DNA of 64,000 nucleotides from Favolaschia claudopus (lineage: Eukaryota > Basidiomycota > Agaricomycetes > Agaricales > Mycenaceae), in assembly GCA_037176885.1 (NCBI GenBank), contig JAWWNJ010000087.1, positions 496,001-560,000 on the forward strand, in the 5' to 3' direction. Position 1 is the stretch's first letter. Every line of letters begins with the position of its first letter. Below, one piece after another: positions 47,636 to 59,100 of the stretch. The notes under the pieces were generated by a model that was given only the letters and a program-made list of their open reading frames with translations, had not been told where the DNA came from and searched no databases. A program made the position numbers and the translations under genes.

Positions 47636-49569
47636 TCACCCGCCCTCCAACACTCCCTGCACAATTCCCTCCTGCATCCCCAACCACACCCCAAATGTCG
47701 GTGTCCTCAGCCACCGCTCATAGAACTCCTTCCGGCGGGCGGTGCTCCTAAACGGCAGCGTCGTCCCCGCCGTTTTCAACGAAGCAAGAAAGGCAGGAGC
47801 GCTGAAGGGTTTCATGCGCAATGGTTCGGGGGCGGCTGTCGAGGATAGGGAGGCGGATGACGCGGACGCGCGTTCGGCGGGTGTGGGGATGAGGGTATGT
47901 AGGTAGCGAGAGAGGGGGACGAGCATTTCTGTTGTGCGCGCGTGGAAATGGCGTCGGAGGTCGAGAGACACTTCGAGACCTTGGGAGGCTGGTCAGAACG
48001 ATGAGAGCAGAGGGAGAAAGAATACTTACGGTCATCATCAGATCCATTTGCGCAGGCTTCCTCAAGACGGCGAAGGAGTGTGCGGTCTTTTGAGATGTAC
48101 CGCGAGTGGATGCGTGTTTTCCATCCGGGCGGTGGGCCGGCGCGGGCACGGGTGTTGCCGGCGCTTGCACCGTGAGTTGCGGTGTTCAGTCTGCCAAGAT
48201 AATTAATTCGAGGAGCGGGAAGGTGAAGTGGAAACCTCACGGTATATGCCGCCCCAGACTCAGGATATGCGGCCAATGGGCGCACGAGCGCTCGAACATT
48301 GGGTTCGTCACTCCGAGAATGCGTCCCGCGGCGGGTGGGAGACGACTCGCGAGTGTGGCGTGGTCGGAGTCGTGGATGGTGAGATACGGGCGGATGTCGC
48401 CGGTTTGAGGAAGGGGACGGAGGAGGTCGCGGAGCCACCAGACGGCTTGACTGGTTTGTGCTGGGGAGGCGCCAAAGACGAGAAGCGGTTCGCAGAGGAT
48501 GAGACACTCCCAGAGGGACCATAGTTGGGGTAAGGCGGCTTCGAAGAGCAGAAGGGGCGGAGGTGAGAACGAAGTGGAAGAGGCGAGAATCTGGAATGGA
48601 ATGAAGATTGATTGATTATTGAGGAGGGGAGGATAGACATACATGCTGCCGCGGGTCGTATGTCTTGTTTGCGAGTTGCTGTTGCTCTGCGGAGTGGGGG
48701 AGCTCGATGCTGAGTACGGTGCCAAGGAACCCGAGTTCAGTGGTTAGTCCGGGAGTCGGGTCAGACCTTTCCTTTGTATGTGGAGTCAGGGAGGGCAGTT
48801 GAAACGCACTTCATACACACACACACCAAGTAGCTATGTTGTGACAGGCGGCTTCAAGCATCGGCAGATCGTGTTGTTGAAACAAGGGCCCGAGAATGGC
48901 GGTCATGCGCCCAAATAGAGCGGGATACGCGTGTTGCGTGAGGAGAACAAGCGAGCGCTTCACAGAAAATTCGGAATAAGGCCCGATTCTTCGTAGCAAC
49001 GAAACTCTGCGTTACCTGCGTGTACCCGCGCTTCGACGACGCGTCTTTTCTCTGCGTGAAGTGGCAGAAACCGTACCAAAAGCCATCCTTCGAAGCTGGG
49101 CGCCGGTTATCTGAAAGAGCTATAGAGCTCTCTCTGATGCAAAAAGAATGATCTTGAGATCCATCCTCAAACTGCGGGGAGTCCGGAAACGCAGAGAATG
49201 CTCTATATTGATATTCTCTGTCAGCAACGCGGGAAGACACAAGAATTTTGCTTGCGAATATTCGCACATATTTTCTGCCTCGGTAGGGTATAACACGACA
49301 GGGGGGTATATTCCAGTGATGACTGGGCCGGAATCTACATCGAAATCGACGATTGCAACACCGAGAAGCCAACGACGGATCCGGGAAAGCACGTCAGAGT
49401 CTACAACCAGAGCCTCAATTTCAGAGTTTTTGCGTAGAGCCTTGGTTGGTGGAGCTCTGGAAGGAAGAGTCTGAGACCTAGACAATCGGCGGGGATGCAT
49501 TGAAGGCGGCCGGTCGTGGTTAGTTGTTCCCATTGAGCTGTTTTCTGAGGCGGCAGAGACCGATGCCAT
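47636..49569 (-). CDS. DENN-domain protein of the DENND6 type
   Basis: A predicted Rab guanine-nucleotide exchange factor or regulator with a DENN domain, acting in endosomal traffic. Start at 49569 (MASVSAASENSSMGTTNHDR), followed by a Ser/Arg/Pro-rich segment. The upstream DENN motif is textbook: WLLGVAIVDFDVDSGPVITG, IYPPVVLYPTEAENI, then after an intron FSSFPDSPQFEDGSQDHSFC and IRE. Further exons give RSLVLLTQHAYPALFGRMTA, PPPLLLFEAALPQLWSLWE, CLILCEPLLVFGASPAQTSQ, the cDENN core, and GRILGVTNPMFERSCAHWPH. The last exon (FYERWLRTPTFGVWL) ends GVLEGG at 47636. Human DENND6 activates Rab14; the fungal partner is not known. Confidence 0.85.
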
Positions 49570-52462
49570 GGTCGACGTTGGAGCACAAGGAGGACAACAG
49601 GAGCACGGCAATTGCCGGACCTTGCTCTTTCAGAACTTCCACCTTGTTCGACCTCTTCAAGTTCTGTGCGCGAATCTATGCATCTCTTGCGACAAATTCG
49701 CTTCAGGAATCTATACACCTACTAGTAGGCGTCACTTGAAGTTGGATCGCCTGCCGTCCATAAACGGCGTCATTTCTGGAGCTTTAAACTCAAGGCTTGG
49801 CCAGGGCTTTTCAGAACTGGACCATTCCTCATGACACACGGCCAGGCGATCAAGTGCATTTAGGACTATATCAGTGAGCTCGAGGCACAAAATACATCCC
49901 TGAGCATTCTGCTTTTCTTGAAGCAACGACGAATAAATTACACCGAACGCGGGTATGTATCGAGTAAAATGCCGCTGCAGTATCAGGTTTTCGTTCTCAG
50001 GATTCGTTGAAGGAAAACACATCTCCAATCTAGGCTCAACAACATATGCGAATAACCAAAAATGCTCAATGCCAATACCAGCGGGTACCTGAACTGTCTA
50101 TGGCCAAATTTCGCCTGCAAACATGGTCTTGGTGGCGCAAAGAAGCTGGAACGCGCTTCATTAAGCTGCCTAACGCCCGCACTCTCGTTGGTCGACCCCT
50201 TCTACCTGCAACATCGAATCACTAACACTGAAAAGTATCCTCCGGATTCCTCCCCACGCTCGCTGAAACCTTATATCAGCTCAATGGATCCCTTGCAGAG
50301 ATAGCGTGTACGGAGGGTGGCGAAAACAGGAACGGGTCCGCCGACGCCGGGAGTTTGCATCTCTGTCTCTGGATCTGAGGAGGACGAGAGGAAGTAGCAG
50401 AGCCACATGTACAAGCTCATGATTCTAGCGAACGACCAAAAGTGTTCAAGTGATTTTTTGACGATTGTTTTCGCAGAGATTGAGGAGACGATCGCCAATA
50501 TCTGACTCGTAATCGTCCCCCCATGGGATATGGGTTGTGTAGACTGTCAGTCGCCCACATCGCGCCGCCCTTCTTCGAGAAGAAGGTCAAGTTGCGGTGC
50601 GACGGGTTCGATTCTGGCGTCGCCCTCCCAAGACTCTTTTTTTTCGCCTCGTTAATGCAGTACTTTTGTACGTACGAAAGAATGAAGTAACCGCTGCCCG
50701 ACCTCGAGATTTCAGCCACTATGTACTTCCAGCAAATTCAACGTGTGAACAGTGTCCTGAACGCTCGGTCAAGGTAAGTTAGCCTTGACAATCTCGATCT
50801 CCCCTCGGGCGTCGGGCGGCGGGCATAAGCGCCGTTGCGCAGTGATACAGGAATTGAAGCTGCTCTAGATCTATTAGCGGCTGGCGCCGCAGTTCCAATG
50901 GTTGGTTGGTTGGTAAGACACCAGTAGAGAGAATTTAATTCTTCTGCCGATTGGCAACGGACAGGTGGCGGAAGGTGAGATGGGGGGTATAATGCAGGAA
51001 CGAGTTTAGAATCACCATCCCGGACACTGTAGGTTACCTCTTACACCTGAGGCTGGCTTGTGCAGTCAGTACTGTCGCGTAGTCCTGAATAGCAATCGAG
51101 TTCAAATCTATCCGGTGGGCAAAAGTACAACAGGCACTCGATACAACACTGCATCAACTCCGCTCGACCCAGCGCTCGTAATCACCCGCCTGCATGTCAG
51201 CGATATATTTCTCCTCTATCGTCGCGCACAGGTCGTCCAGGTCTCCCAACGCAGTGATTAGTGCCGCCAGAGAGGAAAGGTTATCTGAATACTCGACTCA
51301 GGAATAGAGGTAAAGGGATATCAGGCACCATAACGCAACGCACCGTACATCTGAATTCGGACCTGAATGACATTCTCCGAAGGATGAGGCACACTGTGAA
51401 AAGAAAATTAATTAGCGTGTGTTCGATTCGGACCGAGTCACGATCGTAGAGCACAAGGACAACAACAATGCGAGATGTGAGAAAGAAAGAGTCGGAGTTG
51501 GAGGATTGCAACGACAAGATAGATTGGTCGGTCGTCGCAACATCATCAGGAAGGAAGCAAATGGTCGAGACAAAAGAGAGCCGACGCGTATGGCAGCGAA
51601 CAATAAGCCCCGCCGATGATCATTCATAGCCTCGTGAAACAATGGTCGGAAGTACCGCGACGACACCGACAAAGCAAGGCCCAAAGCAATTCGCAAACGC
51701 GGATTATGCCGGGTGATACCAGACCCAAACGTACCTGTAACCACAGAATTCGACCTTCGGGCTAGATGATGAACCGGTCAGTCCCAGGGGCATTCAGACT
51801 CAGACAAAGGATTGCTTGTCTAGACAATTACTTTTTCATGAGCATCCAGCGGAGAGCGTTCCCGATCGTATGGGACTCGTCGTGGATCTGGTAGGTTGCG
51901 GCTGAGAGGTCCGGCGACGCGCCCTTCATCTGGAAAGCGCGTGTAAAAGACCCACCCTAGCCGTAGAGAGACCGCGGTTGGCGTACAATCGTAACTTTGG
52001 GCGGAAGCTCAGCCATATTCGCCGCCGTCAATTTTTTTTGGCGGAGGAGGACAAAAGGGAGAAATTGGCCAAATAAGGAAAAATATTGACTTTTTGCTCT
52101 TTCTCCCTCTTCCTCCTCGTTTGCGCTCACACTGTGCTCTACTGTGTTACTCTGGCTGGGTCTAGCATTGTTCTCTCTAGTGTGCTAGGGTGTGCTTGGT
52201 CCTGCTTTCGTTATTGTCCCCAGAACGCATCAACGCGACAATGTAACCCGATTTTGCATTGTCTACCTTCTTGGGCATCCAACAAAAAGAAACTAACCGC
52301 TCTAACAATCAATACAAGATCAATGGCTCGGCTACGTAGTGCCCCATTGACACTACTCCCCGTTTCGGTCTATAAAGCTAGCTTGCTCTGTCCTTATGGA
52401 GTCACCGCACCCCGCTCCTGTGCTGTCTTGACTCTTCCACCTGATACCCAACACTTTACGAA
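49570..52462. other. Gene-poor region, 2.9 kb
   Basis: This region lies upstream of the DENND6-like start and before the small Ser/Pro protein gene. Apart from the doubtful minus-strand fragments at 49.7-50.7 kb, I find no supported gene. An ORF at 51412-51744 (-) has no motif or splice support. A GGTT tetranucleotide run is near 50900-50912. The right end is CT-rich promoter-like sequence. Confidence 0.5.
49732..50028 (-). CDS. Doubtful hypothetical ORF, possible terminal exon
   Basis: An open frame reading MEMCFPSTNPENENLILQRH near its start and ALDRLAVCHEEWSSSEKPWP near its end, with the stop at 49732. Upstream in the same strand a second frame at 50271-50498 has a similar EHFW-x-FA pattern. 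It may be the last exon of a gene whose 5' part lies toward 50.7 kb. No family is recognised and splice chains are ambiguous. Confidence 0.25.
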   Translation of the reverse strand: MEMCFPSTNPENENLILQRHFTRYIPAFGVIYSSLLQEKQNAQGCILCLELTDIVLNALDRLAVCHEEWSSSEKPWPSLEFKAPEMTPFMDGRRSNFK

Positions 52463-52470
52463 TATATAAG
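52463..52470 (+). promoter_or_regulatory. TATA box upstream of the small Ser/Pro-rich gene
   Basis: TATATAAG lies about 95 bp before the ATG at 52565, a reasonable distance for a core promoter and short leader. The surrounding 300 bp are pyrimidine-rich on the plus strand, as in many highly expressed fungal genes. Confidence 0.45.
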
Positions 52471-52564
52471 GCAGGACCTCATATCACCCCCGGCGGATAA
52501 CGACTCCATACGACTTGACCATCCTCTACCCCTTCAACGTACATAACTCTTCACCCCAACAACA

Positions 52565-53109
52565 ATGTCTTCGCACTGGTCGAACTCCTCCGCCGGTCCC
52601 ACCCTTCCCCCGCTTCACACTCTCAACCTCTTGCCTCCCTCTTACGCACAGCGCCGTGGAGGTTCTCCACCGGACGCATACGATCCTTCAGTGCGTATAT
52701 TCATTCCACGTCCTCCTCAACCAACCACCACTAACATACGTACTTCTCCCAGTGCCCCCGTCTTCACGTCCCTCACCACCGTCGAGCATCCACCTCCACG
52801 GCCTCCTCATCCCGTACACCCTCCCCGGTCCCCTCCACGAGCTCCTCGTCCGCCTCCCAAAAACTCACCCTCATCCCGTCCTCCATGGAAGACGCCGACG
52901 CCGTCGTCCTCGTCCCCTCCCCCGACGCACCCGCCATCCCAGGCACCCGTCCCGGCCAATCTCTCCTCCTCACCGGGCCCTCCATCGAGCAGTTCCGCAG
53001 TGGCGGCAGCCGCTCCGTACCAAAGGGCACCCGCCTCCATCCCTACCGCTTTGCGAATCGACGTCGACGCTCGTCCGAGTCGCCGTCCATTCCTTCTTCC
53101 GCCGTGTAA
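52565..53109 (+). CDS. Small Ser/Pro-rich protein, 160 residues, unknown function
   Basis: Two exons, 52565-52690 and 52753-53109, join in frame over a 62-nt GT-AG intron. The start reads MSSHWSNSSAGPTLPPLHTL, and the middle is a Ser/Thr-rich low-complexity stretch. The better-conserved-looking C-terminal part reads VVLVPSPDAPAIPGTRPGQS and LLLTGPSIEQFRSGGSRSVP, then KGTRLHPYRFANRRRRSSES. The LLLTGP...R-x-G...KG-x-R-x-HPYR pattern gives the impression of a short conserved motif of agaricomycete proteins, but I cannot name a family. The competing unspliced frame is pure Pro/Ser/Thr and is judged a shadow. The basic tail suggests nuclear or nucleic-acid contact, which is inference. Confidence 0.6.
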
Positions 53110-54728
53110 AAACGACGTCCTTCCGCAGTGTAAATCCACGAACGACTGTACAGCAGCATGTATTCATCCACCCACGGACACGCGCACGTCCATCTGTATC
53201 CACTACACACTTACCTGCCCACACATTTATACCACCACTATACGCCTTGTATAACACCCTTACGAGCTGCCCCTACATCAACGCGAATCTTCTTGACGCT
53301 ACACATACACCAATAACAATCTGCGGTTAATCGTCCCGTCCTTCTACCCTGCAAGAAATTATATATTATGGACGACTCAAGGAGTTTTGGGTGGGTGGGA
53401 TACCGCTCTGTCCATGATTTCTGCGTCTCGCTCGTTGAATAATATTTAATTCTGTTGTGCAAGAACATTCATTCTATTGTGACGAGCTTGCAGGTCAAGA
53501 GAATAACACGATGAGTTCAGCGCAACAAGCAGCCTGAGCGCAGCTAGCCATGCCATTGAACAGCGCGGCCAGCAGTGGGATTCATATAGCTGCCAGTCAC
53601 AAATTCATTAAAAGAATGCTTGTGGCAAGATACATCCGACGCGTCGAGCTCGGCGCTGGCAGTGTGATACGTCCGCCGCAAAAGAATATGTGCTTGCAGT
53701 TGGATGTGGTCGAACAGCAGCAGTCACTCCATTTCAAACTCTTGAATCTGCGCTTCGATTCATTGTGGACGGCCGGATGGAGGATCAGGGTGGATTTGGC
53801 TTCCCTGTACAGGATGGGGTTGTAATTCTCCAATTCTTCCTGTGTCACCTCGCGGATCCGTATTCGCATTTGCGACGCTTTGATGTTGCCGTAAGTTCGC
53901 TAGCATGAACATCGGATGAGTTCACACCCAAAGTATTCAGGTACGAAACGGCCTAGAACCAGCACGAGTCTACCTTGAGCGAATCACGATTCACGGACGA
54001 GGTTCAACGCATCATCGTGAAGGAGACTGGTATTGCGAAGCCTCAGGAAGCAAATCCATCCAAGCCTTACACCATCTGGAGTATCGGTTTGTCAGCGGCC
54101 AATAAAACTGATATATTCAGCATCGGATACCAACTCGCTGAAAAGGGGGAAAGATTTTCGACTAACGGTGCTCCTAGTATGGTGGATTTCCCAAGTTGTT
54201 AGGTTGCGCGCTGCATCACAAATTTGTGTCTGGATAAATACACGCCGCCTTTGATAACTTTGCTGATCGCAACGTACCTTCCACTGCGGCACCCACTCGG
54301 TAATTCCTTCCACGATGTGCTGAGAGTCCGCGACGACGACTCGGATTCATTCTGGACTCCGCGCTGGACATCGTATCGGCTGATCATGACAACAACAACT
54401 CTCATTCAGCGTCGCATCGATGAGCATTTGAAAGCCGTGTGTGTATCGCAGCAAGGAGCTCTGCGCGCTGACTCGTTCGTGGACGATAGAACTGATCTAT
54501 AATGATATCGTTGGTAACAGAGATGGAGACTTGATTTCGAGCGTGGCGAGGTAGGCGACCCCAACTCCGACCAAAGACTATTGAGTAGACTAAGGGGCAG
54601 TGACCGTGGCAGCCGCTGAGAGCGCAAGTCGAGTTTTGACAGCAGCGAGCCAGGAAGCGTTGGAAGACGTCGCAATGGTTGTGGATTGGTAGATAGGCTG
54701 CGGTTGGCCCCAGGGAGTCAGCCTGAGG
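53110..54728. other. Gene-poor region left of the foldback element
   Basis: About 1.6 kb with several short frames on both strands and no recognised family. Examples are 53597-53869 on the minus strand and 53975-54202 on the plus strand. A minus-strand frame ending near 54590 (reading STTIATSSNASWLAAVKTRL) runs up to the foldback element and could be a fragment of a gene interrupted by it. Confidence 0.4.
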
Positions 54729-54731
54729 TAA

Positions 54732-55470
54732 GTAGCACACCGAAGAAAACGAACTTTCGGCTCACCCGACCTACATTCCGAAACAAATGGTGCCGACTTA
54801 CCAGTAAGCTGCTGCGAAACATAAGCCAATCCGCAATATTTCGGCTTCCCTGGCGTGCCGCTCAATAGACAAGGCAAAACAATAAAAGTCGGCTTTGTTT
54901 CCTCGCAGCCGAAAGTTAGCCGAAAGAGAATTTTTCGTATTTTGTACCGTGCGCGTCGAAAGCCAACTACGAAATATCTTGTTTCGTCTTGAGAATAGGG
55001 CCAGCCGAAACAAGACTCGACCCATCAGGTATCGGTTAAGAATCCGCCGGCACGATACATAAGCCGAAAAACAAAGCATCGGCTTGTATTTCGCCGCATA
55101 TACAGCCCGAAATCTAAGCCGATGCCTTGTATTTCGGCTTGTGTTTCGTGCCGGCCGACAGTTTGCTTGGTTCTTATCGTGTCGAGTTCCGTTTCGGCTG
55201 GCCCTATCCTCAACCCGAAACAAGACCTTTCGTGCTCATCTTTCGACGTGCACGGTACAAAATACGAAAATTTCCCTTTCGGCTAACTTTCGGCTGGGAG
55301 GAAACAAAGCCGACTTTTATTGTTTCACCTCATCTATCGAGCGGCACGACATGTATGTCAAAATATTGCGCATCGGCTTAAGTTTCAATCCAGTCTATTG
55401 GTAAGTCGACTCAATTTGTTTCGGTATGTAGATCGGGTCAGCCGAAAGTTCGTTTTTTTCGGTGTGTAGC
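54732..55470. mobile_element. Foldback/MITE-like element with long inverted arms and TAA target duplication
   Basis: This is a 739-bp element made almost entirely of two inverted arms. The left arm is 54732 to about 55098, and the right arm about 55106 to 55470. Reverse-complementing the right arm gives the left arm with about four of five positions matching by eye. The tips read GTAGCACACCGAA and, reverse-complemented from the other end, GCTACACACCGAA. Both sides are flanked by TAA (54729-54731 and 55471-55473), a 3-bp target-site duplication of the TWA kind produced by PIF/Harbinger transposases. No transposase ORF is present, so it is non-autonomous. The centre is a short palindrome around GCATCGGCTT / AAGCCGATGC. 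Confidence 0.8.
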
Positions 55471-55473
55471 TAA

Positions 55474-56121
55474 ATTCAGAGCGAAACTCAAACACGTGCT
55501 GTGACTGTGACTGTGATGCAACGCGATCGTGACACGCTTGCCAACTTCCCGGCCGCGGCGTGGGTCCTCTTTCCTCCAAACCACCATGTTCGAATTCATC
55601 GCTGGTTGCACGACCTTTCGGCCCAACAATGATACGTTGTATGTGCCGGTGGCGCCACACCTGACAGCCGGCATTTCGGACTGCGTTGAATTTCACTTTT
55701 CGCCGACCCTGGTGAGTGATTAATGAGTTTTCCTCAATCTTCCTCCTCCTCCTCCGCAAGGGCGCTGGCTGCCCCCTCGTGCTGTTCAATATGCGCTATC
55801 CATTATTGAACGATCTCCGAGTAAGAGGCCGCGCTTCTTACTTGAAGAAAAGGTCTCGACAAACGGACTACCAGTTCATAATACCAATAGTCAAAGTGCA
55901 GAAACACAAGAACCACACGCCCACTTGGCCCGATAAATTAAAAGCATCCGTTTTTTTCACCTCAATAAACCTCCTGTGTTCCGCTCATTTTTGCCGACAA
56001 CACTCAGGAGCAGGTGTAAATTGCGCCGCTGAGGAACCGATCTTTTTTAATAAATTTGGGCACGAGTGGCAGGTAGCCTTCGCAGTTCTGCTCCTCCCCT
56101 TCGCGGCTCCCCACCCACTCA
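55474..56121. other. Spacer between foldback element and GH71 gene
   Basis: This 648-bp stretch presumably contains the GH71 promoter in its right half. Short frames (for example 55529-55723 +) have no motif. A (TCC)n run lies near 55740-55755. No strong TATA element is seen, although an AT-rich patch is present near 56047-56060. Confidence 0.45.
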
Positions 56122-59100
56122 ATGGCTCGGTTCCTGGCTCTCTTCCTCTGTCTAGGTCTCACTGCTGCGTATACTACAAGTTCGCAAGGCCGCAATGTTG
56201 AAGATGCTGCTGCTCTCGCGCTCCGGAAAGAAGATAATAGCAGCGGCTTGCTAAGGATTCAGGGGGATCCGCTTGAGCTGCAGAAGCGCGATGGCACGAA
56301 ATATGTGTTCATGCATCACGTATGTATCAGTCTTGTCTCTTCTGATTCAATAGTCTTTGTTTCACTCAACTTCTTGGCTTTATTAGATCGTTGGAAGTAA
56401 GACAACAGTGAACGTAAAAAAAATGAAGCTTGACTGATATTCGATGTTTCTGTTCGACATAGATACGTGCGTGTTTCTTCTAGATCTCACGTCGATTTGG
56501 TCTCAGTCCCCAACAGGTACAGCTACACACTAGACACATGGAAGGACGACATCCAGCAGATTGCGGCCAAGGGCGTGTAAGCTGCTTTTCCTCATCGACT
56601 CCTTCTCCGATTAACCAACACAACAACGCGTCTCCCAGCGACGCAATCGCCCTCAACATTGGCGGCGACGACTGGCAAATGAAACAAGTAGCCTACGCCT
56701 ACACCGCCGCCCAATCGCTCGCCTCGCCCTGCAAACTCTTCTTCTCCTTTGACTTCACCACCAACCTCGGCTGCTCGCTCTCCGACATCGTCAGCCGCAC
56801 CAAGCAATTCTCCAACCACCCCTGGCAGTTCCGCGTGAACGGCAAGCCGATGGTGTCGAGCTATGCGGGGGATTGTTTGGGAAATGATGGGTGGCAGTCG
56901 CTGAAGGATCAAACGGGGGCGTATATCATGCCGTTTATCTGGGGGCTAGAAGGGAAGTTTAATACGTACCCGAGTATGGATTCGTGGTACTGGTGAGTGA
57001 TGTCTTTCTCGACATCCTGGTCACTTTGAGATTCAACGTTTGATTTTAGCTGGGGATGTGCATGGCCGCAAGGAAATTACGATAAAAACGTGAGTTATCC
57101 CTGCTTTCCCGAGCTAAAATATGACTTCGCTTGCAGACCGACGACGATAATTATTGTATAGCGCTCTTGATGCTCGCTCTTGACCTTATTCTAATATCAT
57201 ATCAAAGATATCAGCCAACTGGGGTCCAAATACGCCACCACAGTCAGCATGTGGTTCTAGTGCGTCCATGTTATCATCCTTGAACCCTCTACTCATGAAT
57301 CGACTGACAGCACCCACCTTTCGGACAAAAATCGACTTCTTCGCTCTGACAACTGGCTGCTCAATAATCGTTGGGAGCAGCTTATAGCTATGCGTAATAC
57401 GCTCACTTTTGTCGAGATGGTTACATGGTACGTTCCTCCTCCATCTTATTTTCGACGAAGTGTCTGAATGGGATATAGGAACGACTTTGGCGAGTCAGAC
57501 TAGTACGCGGCTTCAACAGCCTTTCCTTTGAGCTTTCTGAGATTGTAGAACAGCTTCGGCCCCGTTCGCGTCGACCAACCTGCAGGTAAGTCTTCCAACC
57601 TTCTTCTGTCTCAATGCTGTCTGAACAAAAAAAAACTCATCTTCAGGCACCACATGGGCGGACGGATATCCTCACACCGCTCTATACGATATGAGTGAAT
57701 ATTATATCCAAGCTTTTAAGACCGGCGTATACCCTGCCATTACTGTGAGGCTCTCTGTATCTTCACCCCTCCCAAAGAATCTTCGATACTAAGATAATTC
57801 CTGTCTTTCTATCTTTCCAGCAAGACGTGATATACTACTGGGCACGTCCCCACCCGCGCGATGTCATTGTATCTAGCGACGGAGCGAGACCAGAGAACTG
57901 GGATTGGACGCAGGTGGGTTGTTTTCTTCTAACATAGAGCAGCATGATGATTAGTTCACTCAATCCGCCTTAGGACTTCCTCTGGGTCGCAGCTTTCTGT
58001 TCTTCCACTTGCACGGTTACCCTGAAGTGCGGATCGTCCACGCAGACGTTCGCGAATCAGCCTGCGGGTGTGAATAAGCTGAAGCTTCCGCTCGCGGCGG
58101 GGCAGATCACTGTTTCGATGGTCAAGGTGCGCCACAGGATCAACAATTTCGAATGACCTGAGCTCTCATTCTGACCTATCTTGTAGAACGGGGAGACCGT
58201 AATAAGTAAAACGGATCCGGACTATCGATATGTGCTTAACCCGACGAAGTGTGAGTATCTATCTCATATTCCGAGTTGGAAATTGAGCTTCAAACGGACT
58301 GTCGACAGATAACTTCAATGCCTTCGCTGGATCCGCGAGTAAGTCTTGTTATTTACGATCAAATTTTATAACCGACGGTTTACAACTGCAGCTGGCGGCA
58401 CCACCACAGCGACGACTACTACAACAAGTACTACGACGACTACGTCGACTACATCTACTACCACTACGACTTCCACCACCCCCGCTTCGACGCCGACCAC
58501 CACCAGTGTTGCAGGCGTATCTTGGACCTACCTCGGCTGCTACCCCGACCCCAACAGCCCGCGCACACTCAACAACGGCATCCACACCTCTACAAACACC
58601 AACACAGTGGCGACGTGTCTTACGACGTGCAAGAACGCCGGGTATGTTTACGGCGGGGTGGAATACGGTGTCCGTTTGCTCAAATCTTCGCCTTGATTCC
58701 TTGATGTCATTTTGACGCCGCCATTAGGTTGAATGTTGGTGCTCTTCCGCAATGACTGCAGGCGTGAATAAAGCGGCGGTTGGGGATTGCAATATGCCTT
58801 GCTCTGGTGGAAGTACGTTTCTTTTTCTTGACGAACTTCCGCTTTTTCCGCCATTGCTGATTTGGTCTTTGTAGCTGGAACTTGCGGTGGTGGGAACCGC
58901 ATTAATATCTACTACGCCGCGCAGGGGCTCCCCACCACCACCACAACAACATCAACGACCACGACTTCCACCTCGACGACGGCGTCAACAAGCACGCCGA
59001 CTTGGTCGTACCTCGGCTGCTACACGGACGCTGCGAATCCCCGAACACTGAACAACGGCATACAATCCTCCTCACCTTCAGGACAGTCTGTTGTCGGATG

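Noticed and set aside
51050..51125. Possible tRNA gene (GAGTTCAAATC resembles a B box)
   Set aside because: No acceptor stem or anticodon arm can be paired around it, and the A-box position does not fit.
51412..51744. 110-codon minus-strand ORF
   Set aside because: No recognisable protein features. Leu/Ser/Arg-rich content looks like a chance frame in mixed-composition DNA.
52515..53330. 271-codon plus-strand ORF rich in Pro/His/Arg
   Set aside because: It overlaps the spliced Ser/Pro-rich gene in another frame, and its low-complexity content follows from pyrimidine-rich DNA.
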